The notes under the pieces were generated by a model that searched no databases, was not told where the DNA came from, and saw only the letters and a list, made by a program, of their open reading frames with translations. Below, piece after piece: positions 20,471-32,662 of a stretch of DNA of 64,000 bases. A program made the position numbers and the translations under genes. The DNA lies in contig WPIO01000119.1 in assembly GCA_009760855.2 (NCBI GenBank), positions 552,001 to 616,000 on the forward strand. Reading direction: 5' to 3'. Every line of letters starts with the position of its first letter. The stretch's first letter is position 1. The DNA comes from Cristatella mucedo (taxonomy: Eukaryota > Bryozoa > Phylactolaemata > Cristatellidae).

Positions 20471-20959
20471 GTAAGTTCTTGGGCTTAGCCGTTAGCTGTG
20501 CTGTTTTCGTGGCAATGTGTTCTTGCGATGTCATAATAGTTGCATGGCAATGTTTTATCTACTATGTTATTATTACTACAGGCATTTGATTTGAGTTGAG
20601 AGTAGCAGATTGCAACCTCAAATTTGTTACTAAGCAAAATATCTCGCAACAAAAAGCAGTTTACCAGTCTATAGAAAAGAAGTTTACATCCCATGCAAAC
20701 CTCTGAGCTTCAGTAGTTTCAAGCCCTATACTAGTTTTGGGTTTGTAGCCACGTTGTTAGTTGTGATTTTTTTTCCAGCATCATTAACTAGACTGGCTAG
20801 CTTTCAGAGCTACTTAGTGAATAGTGTTTAGTGCTGTTCTCTTTATTGTTGTCAAGGCTGTGTTAGGCCTCAACTATGGCCCAGTCATTAGTAGTGGGGG
20901 CAGCTGGTGATTATCTGATTGTCCTAGTATTAATCAAACACCCAGCATTATCTTGGCTG

Positions 20960-22240
20960 ATAATAGTAATAATAATAGTGATGATACTGCTTTAGTATAG
21001 CACCGTCAGAGAACCTAATCTTGTTCTAGGCACTTAAGTTTGCTACTTAGGGAGCACGATCAAATGGTTAATGGTAGCTTCTTTTTGAATGACATCAAGT
21101 CATAGAATGTTGCGAGATCAGCCGGGTGTGAGTTTCATGATTTGGGAGTATGCAAACTGTATGTACAGTCTCTAAAGGACTTAATGTTGCTTCGAGGCAT
21201 TTCTGAACAGCTAGAGTCACAGAAGCAGGTGTGAACATGCCTAGCCTGGTGGCTGGGTAGATCTAAAAGGAGGCTAAAGCCGGAGACAGATGGGACCTGA
21301 ATGTGAGTTACAGAACCTAGAAAACGTTGCACTACTTAATTTGAGCCAATGCATGTCGGCTACGAGTGGTGTGATGTGGCAACTGGGTCGCTCAAGACTG
21401 CCATGGCTGGCTGCAGAGTTCTGCACCAACTGTGAGCACCTGATTGCACAAGCTAGTGACAAGCAAACAGTAAGTTATAGCAGTCTTGACAGAATGTCAC
21501 AAATGCATGGACCAATTTAGATGTATCCTTACCTAAGCAGGCCCGAACTGTTATGTAGCTGAAAGTATGCCGGCTTGACTGCGGAGCTTCTGTGGTCGTA
21601 CAGTGATAGGTCATTTTAGAACAGCGCCTACGGATTTCGTGCTGGTGCTGCAGTAGATTCTCTCAACGAGCTGATGCTAGATCTGCCTCTAACCCTTTCA
21701 ATTTTTGAGGCACTTGGTTTGCCAGTAACTAGTTATTTGGTTATATCATCATTCAATTTAAGAAGTTTTGCTGCCATCTAAGAGCAGTTGTTGGCAATAC
21801 ATGTAGCAAAGGACTTGGGTGGATTTGCTGTGCTGGGTGGCTTTGAGGGTTGTAAGCATAGCTACAGCTGTGTATACATACCTATAAATAAAAGCCTAGA
21901 TTGTGCTTGGTGATTCTTTTGGCAAGAGGGAGAGTATAAATTGTGAATAGAAGCCGACAAAGCACAGAGCCCTCAAGTACCCCCTAAATTTGTCGTTTGT
22001 CGGGCGACGTTTTGCTGATTTAATCTATTCTCTTGATGTGTCCCTTGAGGTGGGTCCTAAGCAATTGCAGCATGGTGCTAGTGATGCCCGGGCAAGATGT
22101 GAGATGTTTGTAAAGGACTTGGTGATCAATAGTTGAAATGTTATTGAAAGATCGGCCGAAGCAAGCACTAGGGCATAACTTAGGTCTGCATTCCTGGGTA
22201 GATCGGTATACACATGAAGCAGTGCTGACTTTGTGGAGTT
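20960..22240 (-). mobile_element. LINE family A, diverged copy with RT region
   Basis: Reverse-orientation LINE A with an AAT-rich end near 20960-20985, then GCACCGTCAGAGAACCTAAT, the post-RT region around 21130-21460, a segment matching the palm (complement of PSPLAKRITKHNLGFYL-like sequence near 21880-21940) and ending near 22240 at the complement of SALLHVY. It is much more diverged than the copy at 58880. Confidence 0.75.
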
Positions 22241-22395
22241 ATTGACTCTTAAAATAGACGAACTTCCTGGCTATTTTTGAAGCTTCAATGTATGAGTTTA
22301 GGTTGTCTGCCACTGCTGGCTCCAGTGTCTTACATTGGAATGGCTGTAGGGAGTGTGTAGGAGATAGGGAATTCTCTTCGTGGAGTGTTGCTTTT

Positions 22396-22662
22396 CTATG
22401 GTAAGCCTTACTCTGACCCTCTTGAGTAACACAGTGAACACAGGGTGCCTAATCTGCAGGAGGCAGGTATTTTGCCAAGCCTTTGATCGTGTATGATGCT
22501 TTGCATGTCTAGTAAATTAGTGTGCGTTATGCCAGTTCATTCGATCGATGAGTAATGATTAATGTATTTTGGAGTTCCATACATGTGGTGTTCAGTGGTG
22601 TGTAACTTGAGAAAGAAAGAGCATAAAGCTGCACAGAGTCTCGTTTAACCTATTGAAATGCA
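22396..22662 (+). repeat. 270-bp repeat, copy 2
   Basis: Partner of 17975-18240, same orientation. It lies within copy 2 of the segmental duplication but has no counterpart in copy 1, so it arrived or was lost independently. Confidence 0.75.
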
Positions 22663-22799
22663 TGCATTCGTGTGACCTTTCGACCTGTTCTGCTGTCCTT
22701 CTCATGCATTGCTGTCTGTCATGCTAGCATCGATATAAAGTTGTTTGAGGGCACTATTTTGCGGCTGCATGCTTAGTTTTACCAATACTTTTTAGTTAA

Positions 22800-24773
22800 A
22801 TAGCGGTTATCTATTAGTGCATGTGTGGTGTCTCATAATCTCAATCTGCCCTTCTGGCCAAACTTCGATATGCTGGATACAGTACATTTGCACCCATAAG
22901 CCTACCAGTATTTGAAAATACTCGCCTACAATTATATTTGTTAGCTGGTGATTAAACTATGCACACTGCTGGTTCACTTTAGGTTATTCTTTGTATGTTG
23001 ATACCTATTGCTGAGTTATCATCACAGTTGGCGTTTCTGTAATTACCCATGCTACGAAGCCTGAAAGGCTGCTTCACTGGGTAAAGCACTAATAAAAATG
23101 AGATGCTAAGACAGCTCAATATCTTTAATGAAACCTGGATAAGTTTGTTGCCTTCTTGATGATTTAAAGCTTTTAGCCTTAAAAGGAATTTAGTCCTTAG
23201 GCAACCCCTTCAGACTTAACTGGGTTGCTTCATTTGATTGATCAGCAAGCTTCAATATTGGACTCCTTTGCCTCTGTTCTATGTTTATTCATTGGGGTAT
23301 TACTTAGTCAATAATCAATGGATGGTAGGGACATTAGTAAGCATTGGTCTTTGCCCAACAATAAACAAGAAATAATCTCGTCAGTTTGTACAGCTGTTGA
23401 GACTCGATGAGACTTCTCCTATGAATCCTGTTAGAAGCCTCCCAACGTTTACCTTGTCTGTACACATCGAGATACGTGTTAAAAGATTACTTGCCACTAC
23501 TGATGGAGTGCTTTCTTAACAGACTGTTGTTCTGCCTTTTATGTGTCACAGCTGGGTGGATAATGATGCCATCAACGTTGGATTTTGGAATGTGCATTGG
23601 TTTGTGCTTCTCCATTATTTATTCCAACTAAATCTTTGCGGGAACTTAGCATAGTTTTGTTACTTGGTTGAAAGCTTGCCTTCTGACCGAACAGTTGTTT
23701 CAGCAACGGCATGCTTTTGTTTCTTGCGTTTTTTGTGGATTGGCTAGGCTGTCTATGGTATGCTGTTAATGTTAGTAAATGGGTATGTAGTTGTTCATAA
23801 CTGCTCTAACATATTTTAGTAAGTCTCCCAACTGTATTGGCTTACTGGCGTTGAGTTGCATGCTTAAGTAGCTTCGATTGCATCTTTTGGAGCTCGTTCC
23901 CAACAATCAGACTTTGCGCCTTGAAAATTACATCGCATGAAAGTTCACGATCAATTTGAAGTTGCAGGATTTTGATTGCGAATGGTAATTTGCCTTTTCA
24001 TTATACGATAGAAACCCAGTTTCACTGTACCCGCATTTATTTTTGCTTATTTACACCACCGTGGCAGTGCATTAACTTGATGTTCCGATTTTACCGATAT
24101 CAAATTAAAAATAAGTTTCTAGGTTAGACTTATGTAGGGCTAATCACATCCATTGAGGTATTAGTTTTCGCTCTACTGCTTAGCTTGTATTGGTTGATTT
24201 TAACTAGTACTCTTGAAACTGCCACAAAGCTGCCACAAATTCTGCCACAAAGGCATATACTATGTTGTTGACTTCCAAAGACGGAAATTGTTGCACACAA
24301 AATATTGAACGTTGCCCATGTTACTTTCTTAAAACTCCATGTCAATTTTTAAATTGATTATTTTGATTTATTAAAAACTATTCAATGACGGTAAGTCGTA
24401 GCTGTTTAGTAGGACAACTCCTCGTCTACCCTTAGTCCCTCAAATATCTCTTCCCATATTCAATATTGTATACTTCGTATTTAGTAAGTAGGTATCCTTA
24501 TGAAACTAGGCTTACGTGGGCAAACGAATCACGCCCAGCATTTGTTCACATTAGTTTTATATTTAGAATAAGTTTAGAAAATTAGTGCTATACAATTATG
24601 GAAAAATTGTCGGTTGCCGTGTTTTTCACTAAATCATTAAATTTAATAAAATAGTATTCCTATGAATTATTATTAAACTTATCTTAACAATGCACACGAA
24701 TTTATTCCTCAACTTTATATGTTCAATAGTTACTACTCTTGCCTTATTACTATCTCAGCCTGTCATTTTTTAG
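22800..24773. other. intron 1 sequence, nothing recognised
   Basis: Between exon 1b and exon 2 of the receptor gene. AT-rich, with no recognised repeat or exon. Confidence 0.5.
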
Positions 24774-24885
24774 GTACAATTTATCCTCCCATCATAACGT
24801 CTCTTCAAGTGAATGGCCAAGCTAATCCTTTTGTTGTCACATCACTTTCCATTGACCTTAAACTTGAGTGTCAACCTGATGCCAA
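24774..24885 (+). CDS. L1-like receptor exon 2 (Ig1, first half)
   Basis: Acceptor TTTTTTAG ends at 24773 and donor GTAAGT starts at 24886. The exon enters in phase 1 and leaves in phase 2. It encodes residues 24-60, TIYPPIITSLQVNGQ... to LKLECQPDA. YPPIIT matches the PPxIT start of Ig1 in L1-family proteins and C56 is the first cysteine of the Ig fold. Confidence 0.85.
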
Positions 24886-25639
24886 GTAAGTTGCTATGAA
24901 ATGATAAACTCTGATGTGGTCTTCCGTCTTGTCTATTTATTTACACATCGAATATGCATGGCTTGGGGGTTTATCATTTTAACCTGCGTCATTATGATTG
25001 AAAGTAAGAATTTTGCCGTTTGACGAGTAAGTAGTATTTTTGAGTTTTCAATTTTTATTTGTGCTGACGTTTTCGATAAGACTGTTACAGTCAAGTAGTC
25101 CATGCTCTGATCACATGTAGACTTATGTCAGGCTTATGTGACTGTCTCCTTCTAAGCTTTATGCCAGTGCAGTATATCACAGACTGTGCACAATTTAGCA
25201 GTACGATCAGTTCTGCAGCTTCATTAACCCAATATATTTGAGTTTTGCTGGCTCCTCAGCAACAACATCGGCTTCACAGTCATGGCATTGTAGTCCATTC
25301 TTTCTCTTTCTCGGTGTGTTTGGTCTTGTCCCATTAATCATATTTCGTCTGTGGCCTTCTGGCTTCGCTTGTAGCTAACCTAAGATCATGTGCACCATGT
25401 ATATCTGAGAAGTGTCTGCCTTCTGATTTTATCGCACTCTCTCTCGACATTGTAGGCGAAATTCTGAACTTTTTTCTTTACAGCTTTAACTTCGTCCATA
25501 GGAAGTGTCTGTTATCTGCTCATGTTGAATGTATGTCTCCTTACTTGGTCTGCATAGTTCCCTTAGCGGCCTACATAGGAAAAACTAAATGTGTGTATTT
25601 CTACATCCTGTTCTGTGTAGTTGCAGTTAATAATTATTG

Positions 25640-25780
25640 TACAATAATACTAGTAATACATTTAAATACTGCCCTACGAAGGTTAAATCTTTTTCTAGGC
25701 ACTCTCACTACTTATGATATATAAAAAACATTACCAAATGATTGGCGATAAAATCAGCAAGTTAAGCTGTTGGTGATATC
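25640..25780 (-). mobile_element. LINE family A 3' tail remnant
   Basis: ACAATAATACTAGTAATACA followed by a diverged copy of the LINE A end (CTAGGCACTCTC). It resembles the remnant at 46903. Confidence 0.5.
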
Positions 25781-26587
25781 ACCCCTATTTGGCTTCGGGT
25801 CTTAAATTCTTTGTTTTTTTAATTGCTATTGTTCAGTAATAACTGATTGGCTAACTCATCAGAATGTAGGATCTCAGCAAAGAATTGGACTTCGATAAAT
25901 TGCTAACCTATTTCCAGAAGCATTTTGTTTGTGTCTATTTTTGAGCGATACTGCTTCTCCTCTGGCCATGCCTCATCTCTTTGATGGCGATTATCTTAAA
26001 ATTGTCAAGGCTGTAAGTGCTTGAAATTACCCAAATAATCTTTGTAAGCAGGCAAACTGACTGGGTGCTAGCTAACGTGTATAGCGCAAGCACTTCACGA
26101 CCCAGATAGTGGGTCCTAGTCCTTCAGTGAGCTGCCATTCTTGCACACTGCATGAGATAGTGATAGCCGGCAAGGCTCTCCTGTTGCTACAGGCAGCTAA
26201 CCATCTACTGACTCCTTTTGCTGTGTCATAGTTCTGCCGTCCTGCAATATAATGCTGTGCCGTCTTGCCCATTGACGGTAATGGCCCATCTTGAGGTGCG
26301 ATGGACATTCTCACTTTAATTAGTAGATATAAAAGCCGTTGAATCAGCTAACTTTCCACTTGACTAACTTTTGTGGGAGATTTTTTACAATCTTCAAAAT
26401 AAATGTTTTCGTATCTGACGAGACCTTGTATCTTTTTTTGCCCTGCTATCCTCCCTATACATGTTCTCTCTTTTTAAGTTCGTGCAAGAAAATCGAGTAT
26501 CACCAGAGTACTATTCACGGGGCCACCTTAGACTCTTGTTATAATTGTTCCTACCTTGAATTTGTTTATGAATTGATTTCATTGAAA

Positions 26588-26645
26588 TGTGAAGCGCCTG
26601 AATAGAGATTAAGTTCTCTTGGGGCGCTATATAAATGAAATGAAT
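26588..26645 (+). mobile_element. SINE family 1 tail
   Basis: GTGAAGCGCCTGAATAGAGA then TTAAGTTCTCTTGGGGCGCT, virtually identical to the tail of the SINE at 14111, but the tRNA-like head is missing. Confidence 0.8.
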
Positions 26646-27589
26646 TATATTACTGCAACGTCTACAACATTCGTAGGCATGCTGACAGAATTCTGTGCAT
26701 GCAATAAGTGTTTGCAGTTGATCACTACAACGCCATAGCATCAATCACAAGGCGCAAAATATTATTCATTTGCTCCTGTAGGTACAGGTCCGACCATCAT
26801 GATTCCCCACACGTGTAAGATTCAAAACTAACTATAGTGACATTCTACTGGCTTAGGTTAAGTAATTCGGCCAACCTAATAGTCCAACGTGTACACCAGC
26901 CGGGAAACCTTTGCAGCTATGACCCTGTTTGCTGTTGGCAATAATTGATACCCTCTGTCACGGCTCGAATCCATTAATTACCTTCACCTAACTCAGTAAA
27001 CAGTTTCTCTAAGGTCAAGTAAACACGGTTGAACTTAGTACCAACCAAATATTTTTTCGATTAAACGTTCTTGGGCTTCCTGGCTGACTTCTAGCTATGG
27101 GTTGACTGGGTTTTACAAACATTTTTGTTGGGAGATCAGCAGCTTCAGCATTGAGTATTAGGGCCACGATACTAGTGGTAATTGGTGTTAATGAAGCCAC
27201 ATTTGCTATGCTTTCAGCCATTGACGGATGTCAAAAACATTCAACTGCTGTTGTGAGTGTTATCTCCTCTTTTGCAGACCTTCAAACGTTTAGCATCAGA
27301 TCTCAGTCTCTGCTCACCCACCACTACAGGCATAATGGTAGCAGCTGGGCACCAGAATTTAAATTAAAGCATGTAACTGCTAATAGGCATTACATAATGA
27401 TTTGGCTAGAGCACGTGATGTCATTAAGGCCTTTTGTGGTGAGCAGTAGTAGAACACAAATCTTGATGGCTCAAATGGAAATGCATTTGACCTGGAAATC
27501 AGAGGTCACCAATTTTACTTCTTGTTAAAAAAATGGTACGCTCGGAACCCGAAATTGACTCAGACTTGGGATAAATAATTAAATCCTAG

Positions 27590-27760
27590 CTGATTAAACA
27601 GCCTATTTTGTATAGCGACAGAAGAGCCTTTTACGGGTATCACCACCACTTGCAGTGGCGATAAAGAATCTCCCACCGCAGGAATCGAACCCACGACCCC
27701 AGGAGCGAGGTCATGAAAGCAACTGCCTTACCTAGTGGGATACTTGGCTGTACACTGTGA
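27590..27760 (-). mobile_element. tRNA-derived SINE, family 2
   Basis: On the minus strand: an A-box-like CACTAGGTAAGGCAGTTGC, then GTCGTGGGTTCGATTCCTGC (B box), then a body with TTATCGCCACTGCAAGTGG and TCTGTCGCTATACAAAATAG. The same family is at 30395, 35395, 39805, 48120 and 56553. Confidence 0.8.
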
Positions 27761-28429
27761 TACAGCTGCCACATCTGCAATGGGTGCTTGAAAATTGGTT
27801 TTGATACCAATATCTACAATACGGTGTAGCTCGTTTACCCACAATCTTTAATGCAATTGGACTTGCACGTTCTCGTGCTATGGCCTTAAACGGCAAGTGG
27901 CATCCAGCCTTTATATACATTAAAATGTAGATAGAGGTACCATTTCCATGAATTGCTTCCCATTACTTCGGTTTTGATCACAAATTAAAGAAGCCATGGT
28001 TCCGGATTAATCCACTAATTATCATGCATTTGTGCTTGTGGATGGATGCTCGTACTATGGCCTTCAACAGATTGGCCCTATGATGCCCTCTACATTCCAA
28101 TGGCTGTACAGCAGCAATTTACATGAACTTTGCAAACCTTCGGTCTTCATTCCTTATTACCGACAGAAAATCGTGTTCCATGTAGACCCACTTAATTTTT
28201 GACTCCATGAAATGAGAAGGCTATCCGTAATTAACTTACTTCATTTTATCAGATTTGTCGTCTGAGTTCTTTTGCACTAGCCTCCAATGTCCCAGGTCAA
28301 TGAGCATTCCTACATTTTCGGACTGCGGTTTGTAATCGAAACCTCAGTTAGGGAAAGATTATTGTGAAAATATCAGCTTAGTTCGAATAGATAGGTATGC
28401 TGTCTGGCCCGGGCAGCTGGAGACCATGC

Positions 28430-29235
28430 CTTGAGAACAGTAATGAGCTAAGCCATGAAAGTTGGTCGGTAAACCCGGAACAGTTTTCTGTATAGGGTAT
28501 TAAAGTAGCAGTTGCTTTATGCATCCTGTGAAATTGGCAGCTTTATCTCCATTTGAAATATAGGGCAGGCCAGGCCATTGTATGATAATGCAAATTCCCT
28601 AGGACATGAAATTTGTTCGACACAGCCTGAATAATTGTTTTTTGTCATGTTGAATGAAAACTGCTGATTTGCTATGCTTTTATGAGAATGGCAGGGGTTT
28701 AGCAGTTCGAATATGTAACGTGGCTGACTGGCTGGCCAGTGCTATCAGTGGCTGTAGCATGAGTAGCCAACTCACTATGGCACATGTGGCTGATCAAGTC
28801 TGATTACTGTTTTCTTTCATTTGAAATAAAAACCACAGTTGCTGTCTATTACGACACCTATTACGGAAATGACAGCTGTGTTGCAGTTGGAAATTGCAGG
28901 CATTTTTAAGCAACAGCTTAAGAGCAGGCAGCTGCAGTGACATTAAATTCGGCGGGTAAACCTGTATCACTGTTCTCTGTAATAGGGGCTCGACGTCGAA
29001 GTTATTTGAAGTTAATTGTGGAAATGGCAGTTGTAGCTCGGTTGTAATATTGGGATATCGTAACTGGCTGGGCCAGGCCATCGAATGCATAGCATGAGTA
29101 TGTTCTAAAGCAGGTGCATGACAGTTTGTGGGTTAACCAGGTACATGGATTACTATGATTTGTAATCAAAATCATGTGTTCGAACCTCCCGTGGAAAGGG
29201 CAGTCTGCTTACAGTTTGGTTATTTAGGGCTGCCA
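28430..29235. repeat. diverged tandem-like repeats, SINE-like
   Basis: Similar blocks recur three or four times: GGTAAACC followed by CTGTTTTCTGTA or CTGTTCTCTGTAATAGGG, then GGAAATGGCAG-type stretches and GGCCAGGCCAT. One copy near 29157-29190 carries TGTGTTCGAACCTCCC, a B-box-like element. Unit borders could not be fixed by eye. Confidence 0.45.
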
Positions 29236-29353
29236 TCTGAGCTATACCACTGGAGGCCATGCAAAAATTGCACAAGTGCAAACAAATGGAATGTAGTGAG
29301 TGCACGTGTTACATTTGTTTTGTATGCCCATGCTTTATGACGAAGCAGGGGAC

Positions 29354-29356
<3 letters not shown>

Positions 29357-29411
<55 letters not shown>

Positions 29412-29472
29412 CTGAATATATATATATATATATATATATATCCTCTGTATATATATATATATATATATATAT
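29357..29472. repeat. compound (TA)n tract
   Basis: Three TA runs broken by CCCTGA and CCTCTG, about 115 bp in all. Long open frames reading it (YIYIYI) are artefacts. Confidence 0.95.
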
Positions 29473-30394
29473 CGTAAATTCCACGTTTTAATGATTCGAA
29501 TATCCTTTAACTCGATTGGCGTCCTATTGCCCATCATTTGGATGTTGATCTGAAAACTTTGGCGACTATCAATCTGGAGTTCCAGCTGCAGTCGAGCGTT
29601 TACTGTAAATCGGTAGCTGCATCACAGAGTATCACAGTACGACTCACTGAAGATCAAGTTTTGTCTTTCTCTATTGTCAAATATTCACGTTAGTGGACTC
29701 AAAAATGCCACCCTGACCAGCAAGTGAGATTTTACATTAGTTTTGAGCTTTACTGAATTGGAATCATATTGCCTCATATGTTTGCATTGTAGTTGTGTCT
29801 AACACTAATAATTTGCACAGTTTTAAAACCTATTACGGGAAAGCTTAGCTGGCATGGCAGATCTAAAGCATCTTCTTTTTCAGACTTGTAAGGGTTGGTT
29901 TTCTTTGCCCCTTTGCTATGCGCCAGTAATGGGGAAGTATGTTTCCGAGGCCAGGGTACCTTGTTATGTTGGATTAGTAGAGCATCTACACAACTGTGGT
30001 GAGTGACGATAATAATGTAGCTTTAAAAATATTTTTAAAATCAATCATAAACAGATCAGACCGGCTGTGTGACCAATCCTGGTTTACGGTGTCTGTTTTT
30101 GACCCACCTTAGGAACATATTCTAGTTGCTGTCTGCATTGTTAATATTAAAACATTATTGAATCTTAACTTTTAGTGGTATGGTTGTGGTCTGAAGTTGA
30201 TGAAGCATCTGCCAAGTTTCGCTTGTCCCGAATGTCTGGGCATCATGACTTGTTTTCTACTGGCTGTATCTATTACTACCTCACCCGTGAAGGGGTTTCG
30301 TGCTAATGTAGGATGAAGATGCCTAGAACACTTCATTTTGTCCTGGGGTGTAGAACTACTCGTACAAATCATGACCAGCAAAAGTATTAGCTAA

Positions 30395-30545
30395 GTTAAC
30401 AGCCTCATTCGTATAATGGCAGAAAAGCCTAATTGGTTTCACTATTGGTTGCAGTTTGGAATGAAGGATTGCCCACTGCAAGATTTGAACCCACGACCTC
30501 GTTCGTGATGAGTGAGCACCTTACCTCATGGGCTATCACGACCCA
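30395..30545 (-). mobile_element. tRNA-derived SINE, family 2
   Basis: Minus-strand reading: TGAGGTAAGGTGCTCACTC, GTCGTGGGTTCAAATCTTGC (B box) and a body like the copy at 27590. Confidence 0.7.
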
Positions 30546-31213
30546 AATAGCTTTGCTAAAAATCGTTCATGCAGACCAGCTAATTAATAACTGTCCATTG
30601 ACCGGTGCCAGACACTGGTTAGTTGGCCTGTTTCGTTTGAATATAAAATAAACGTTATGACCCTTCTTCATTTGAAGTTAATATATCTCCGTGTATTCCA
30701 ATCCTATTAATTCCCCTGGCGATCGTCCATTCTCCTTTAGGTAGCTTTCGTTTAAATTACAGGGTTCTACCTAAGGAGTAGTCTGCTTTTGTGTAATCAC
30801 TGCATTTCTCACAGACTATTTAGACTTAAACACTTCATGCATGCAGGGGCTCGGATTCTTTTTTGTGTATTTTTCGTAAAACAATTTCTTCGTGGTGCCT
30901 CAATCCAGAGGAGATAATGAATTGCCAATACTAGCTCATATGTGCGCCTATCTTTGCAAGATGGTACTATTCCTGACTTAAAGCAGGTAGGAGGATCAAA
31001 AAAAGATTGGCTTTGTAAGCATCTTCTTTTCATACGTCAGAGTAAGAGCTTGATTAGCCCTATTGGTGAGTAACTGATCCCTCGATAGGCTGCTGGTAAA
31101 TGAGCCAGTGCAAATACGCGGAGAGGTTTGCCAAAACTCTGTCTTAGTGCTCGGTCACTTAAACTGGTAAGCGTTTAGTTACATAAGTCTAGAACGATTA
31201 TAACGATTGCATT

Positions 31214-31515
31214 GATAATAATAATAAAATAACTTGGTATAGCCTTATACTAGGAATTTTAACATGCTGTAAAGGAATCCTGTTTGAATGGTTAGTGGTA
31301 GCAAGCTCAGTATAAACAAGTATGACAAGGTTATAGGTGACATGCGCTGGGTCAGCCTGCAAATACGGTTAGCCGAAGAATGCACAGCGTCAGCACTCAT
31401 AAGCACACAAAGGACAAATCACATAGGCCAATCAAATGCTATAATAAATCGATGCATTGTAGATTGCTTTCACATTTCGTCAAGTCAGGGGTTGTTGTGA
31501 CCTCAGTCGGGAAGG
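31214..31515 (-). mobile_element. LINE family A, 3' fragment
   Basis: AAT tail at 31214, then diverged 3' untranslated sequence (GGGTCAGCCTGCAAATACGG) and the start of the post-RT region (GTCAAGTCAGGGGTTG), reverse orientation. Confidence 0.75.
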
Positions 31516-31689
31516 GTGTTTAATCAGTCGATATTTTATTTTGCAGTATGAAAGTACATTTTGAAAAGGTCTCATGACGGGCTTTAAATGATTTTGTCCA
31601 AGTTCCAAATAGCAGTGTATCAGCGTGTGACCGTTGTAGCTGAAGTGGCAGGTCAGGCAGCAGGAAGTTTTAAACCATTGCTGTAAATA

Positions 31690-31775
31690 TTGTAGAGGCA
31701 AGTTTCCTAGTCTGGGAACTTCTGAGGAAAGATTGTAGAGGCCAGCTCCTCAGTTTAAGAACTTCTGAGGAAAGA
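31690..31775. repeat. 43-bp tandem duplication
   Basis: Two adjacent units beginning TTGTAGAGGC and ending AACTTCTGAGGAAAGA, with several differences between them. Confidence 0.85.
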
Positions 31776-32453
31776 CTTGATGTCAACTGTCTTTTAGTGC
31801 TATATATGGCTGAATAAATGACGGCTCACAGCCTCTCTTGCATTTATGGACAAGTATGTTGCCTATTAGATTTGCATCACTACAGCAACCGGGTTGGACT
31901 TTGAGTCAATCTTATGTTACTTAATTAATTTTTCGTTAAGGCATGACTCCTTTGTGTAAATAGCTTTATTTAATTAAGCCCATCTGGTAATTGTTAAGCT
32001 CAGTTTTAAGCAAACATCTGCAGACTTGGATCAGACTGTTGGCAGCTATTGCTAGCAATACTAGTACTTATGCTAGCAATGCAGTGGGCGCTCTCAGCTG
32101 GTCAACAAGTATTTGACGAGTTGTTGTCATCCGATTGTATTTGGGTGCCATTTCGCCATATTGTTTAATTTGCAGTGGTATGCTTTGATAGCACTTCTGA
32201 TGTGACCTATGTGTTTTGCTGTTTTTGAAGCATGCGTCATTGACATGTCTGTGAGTTTTTTATGACTAGTAGGCATACTCAAAACCTAAGGTGATTGAAT
32301 TGATAACAATTCGGCTGTCCAGATAGTTACTAGCATTCTAAGCGGCAAATTGTACAACACAGTTATTTGTTGTTACAGAAGCAATGCTGTGTATTATGCT
32401 CAGTCCACCTTTCTTTTGCCTGCACCATCACTAATTCTTGCTTGTCGTTGTAG

Positions 32454-32662
32454 TGTTGATGCTAGCACCACTTACAACTGGACGGTGAATGGTTCCCCAC
32501 CATCCAATAGCTATGTTGTGAATGGGGCTACGATGACACTACAAAATTATAGGTTTAGCCCTGGATTATATACAGTAGGGCAATACGATGGCAACTATGA
32601 ATGCACCGCCAAAAACTCACAAGGCACTGCAGTCTCAAGTCCAGCTGCTGTCAAGGTTGGAG
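32454..32662 (+). CDS. L1-like receptor exon 3 (Ig1, second half)
   Basis: Acceptor: an ACTAAT branch-point-like sequence, then CTTGCTTGTCGTTGTAG ending 32453; donor GTATGT at 32663. It enters in phase 2 (joint codon Asn) and leaves in phase 1. It encodes residues 62-130 with the Ig1 tryptophan (YNWTVNG) and the DGNYECTAKNSQGTA motif carrying C111. An upstream AG at 32378 is also in frame and would add 25 residues, but only the 32453 site gives the normal 13-residue spacing between C56 and W70, so I chose it. Confidence 0.88.

Larger units (their letters stand above)
20205..22800 (+). repeat. segmental duplication, copy 2 (first-exon region)
   Basis: Partner of 2981-4532. It carries the second signal-peptide exon and, unlike copy 1, has no LINE at the GGTGATTATCTG site (about 20908). 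It is longer because a 1.3-kb LINE A remnant (20960-22240) and a 270-bp repeat (22396-22662) sit inside it. Similarity resumes near 22660 (CTTTCGACCTG, CATGCTAGCATCGATAT) and ends near 22790. Confidence 0.85.

Noticed and set aside
27151-27528. A 125-codon open frame in intron 2
   Set aside because: No recognisable domain, motif or compositional sign of coding; length is possible by chance in this much sequence.
29220-29537. Open frames of about 100 codons across the TA tract
   Set aside because: They translate the TA repeat (YIYIYI) and have no homology or splice context.
32379-32662. A longer Ig1 exon starting at 32379
   Set aside because: It would place two B-strand cysteine motifs in one Ig domain; the acceptor at 32453 has a better branch point and gives normal Cys-Trp spacing.
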